Shown here: piece after piece, positions 32,367 through 32,449 of the stretch
How positions within the stretch are numbered: position 1 is the stretch's first letter
Layout of the letters: each line of letters begins with the position of its first letter
Assembly (NCBI GenBank): GCA_017958745.1
Contig: JAGDCC010000021.1
Location: 1 to 32,449, forward strand
Reading direction: 5' to 3'
DNA: 32,449 bases
DNA from: a bacterium
GTDB taxonomy: Bacteria > Patescibacteriota > Dojkabacteria > SC72
Made by a program: the position numbers and the translations under genes
The notes under the pieces: model-generated
Database searches by the model: none
Told to the model about the DNA's origin: nothing
What the model saw: the letters and a program-made list of their open reading frames with translations, nothing else

Positions 32367-32449
32367 ATGGCAGCAAGCCTTCGCATATCCAGCCAGGAGG
32401 TAGATGACAGAATCTACACTACGGGAGAGTTGTTTTTGCCTAACAAAGA
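32367..32449 (+). CDS. 5' end of an unidentified gene
   Basis: ATG at 32367 opens a frame to the right edge (27 codons, starting MAASLRISSQEVDDRIYTTG). AAAGGAG lies at 32350-32356, 10 bases upstream. The leader CAACAGAATAC...AGAAAGGAG is nearly the same as that of thyX. It is probably in the same set as rmlD. Too little is present to name it. Confidence 0.6.
   Translation, partial: MAASLRISSQEVDDRIYTTGELFLPNK

Noticed and set aside
1-32449. UGA recoded as glycine (code 25, as in Absconditabacteria and Gracilibacteria)
   Set aside because: Conserved genes are full length in the standard code without in-frame TGA, and rsmI ends at TGA at the expected place. TGA is simply a rare stop.
1-32449. 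CRISPR array, tRNA, rRNA, insertion sequence or prophage
   Set aside because: No spaced direct repeats, cloverleaf-like runs, rRNA segments, transposase or phage structural genes were seen by eye.

Overview
The window looks like a chromosome segment of a small-genome, AT-rich bacterium, most likely a Patescibacteria/CPR member. This rests on gene style, not on a marker search. The clues are a compact one-cell type IV pilus locus, a trigger factor with no PPIase domain, a DUF4215-like cysteine-rich surface protein, ThyX, and a shortened Rel-type enzyme. All genes read through in the standard code. Only two of the stop codons I checked are TGA, the rest being TAA or TAG, so there is no sign of UGA recoding. 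No tRNA, rRNA, CRISPR array or transposase was seen, and no gene-free stretch exceeds 300 bases.

Layout. Bases 1-2500 (minus): truB, rsmI and the 5' part of a pilin-like gene that runs off the left edge. Bases 2536-4295 (plus): a membrane-anchored methyltransferase and rarA. Bases 4323-5261 (minus): a Cys-rich surface protein with a possible LPxAG sorting signal. Bases 5262-9848 (plus): a leader, a Rel-type (p)ppGpp synthetase, a small Thr/Glu-rich membrane protein, recG and a SpoU methyltransferase. Bases 9856-12504 (minus): mutS. Bases 12674-13351 (plus): thyX. Bases 13460-18169 (minus): a PEP-synthase-like protein that has lost its catalytic residues, an AI-2E family permease and an Ig-like surface protein. 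Bases 18325-20657 (plus): a sortase, then trigger factor overlapping clpP. Bases 20670-30752 (minus): the pilus locus in the order pilB, pilT, pilC, pilin, pilD, three minor pilins and a membrane-anchored repeat protein. Bases 30916-32449 (plus): an unknown gene, rmlD, and the start of another gene.

Two gene populations are visible. Most genes are about 25-32% GC in the stretches I counted and have no Shine-Dalgarno sequence. Several of them have a -10 box 5-9 bases before the ATG, which predicts leaderless or nearly leaderless mRNAs. In contrast thyX, the unknown 145-aa gene, rmlD and the last partial gene are about 45% GC and have strong AAAGGAG or AAGGAG ribosome sites. Their leaders contain inverted repeats, and two of them, 19.7 kb apart, share nearly the same leader sequence. 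This suggests a common origin or regulation, possibly acquisition.

Functionally the window joins surface biology (pilus, sortase and candidate substrates, dTDP-rhamnose synthesis) with genome maintenance (MutS, RecG, RarA), RNA modification (TruB, RsmI, SpoU) and proteostasis (TF, ClpP). The observations most worth following are the PEP-synthase pseudoenzyme, the shared-leader GC-richer genes, and the homologous extracellular domain shared by a minor pilin and a non-pilin membrane protein.
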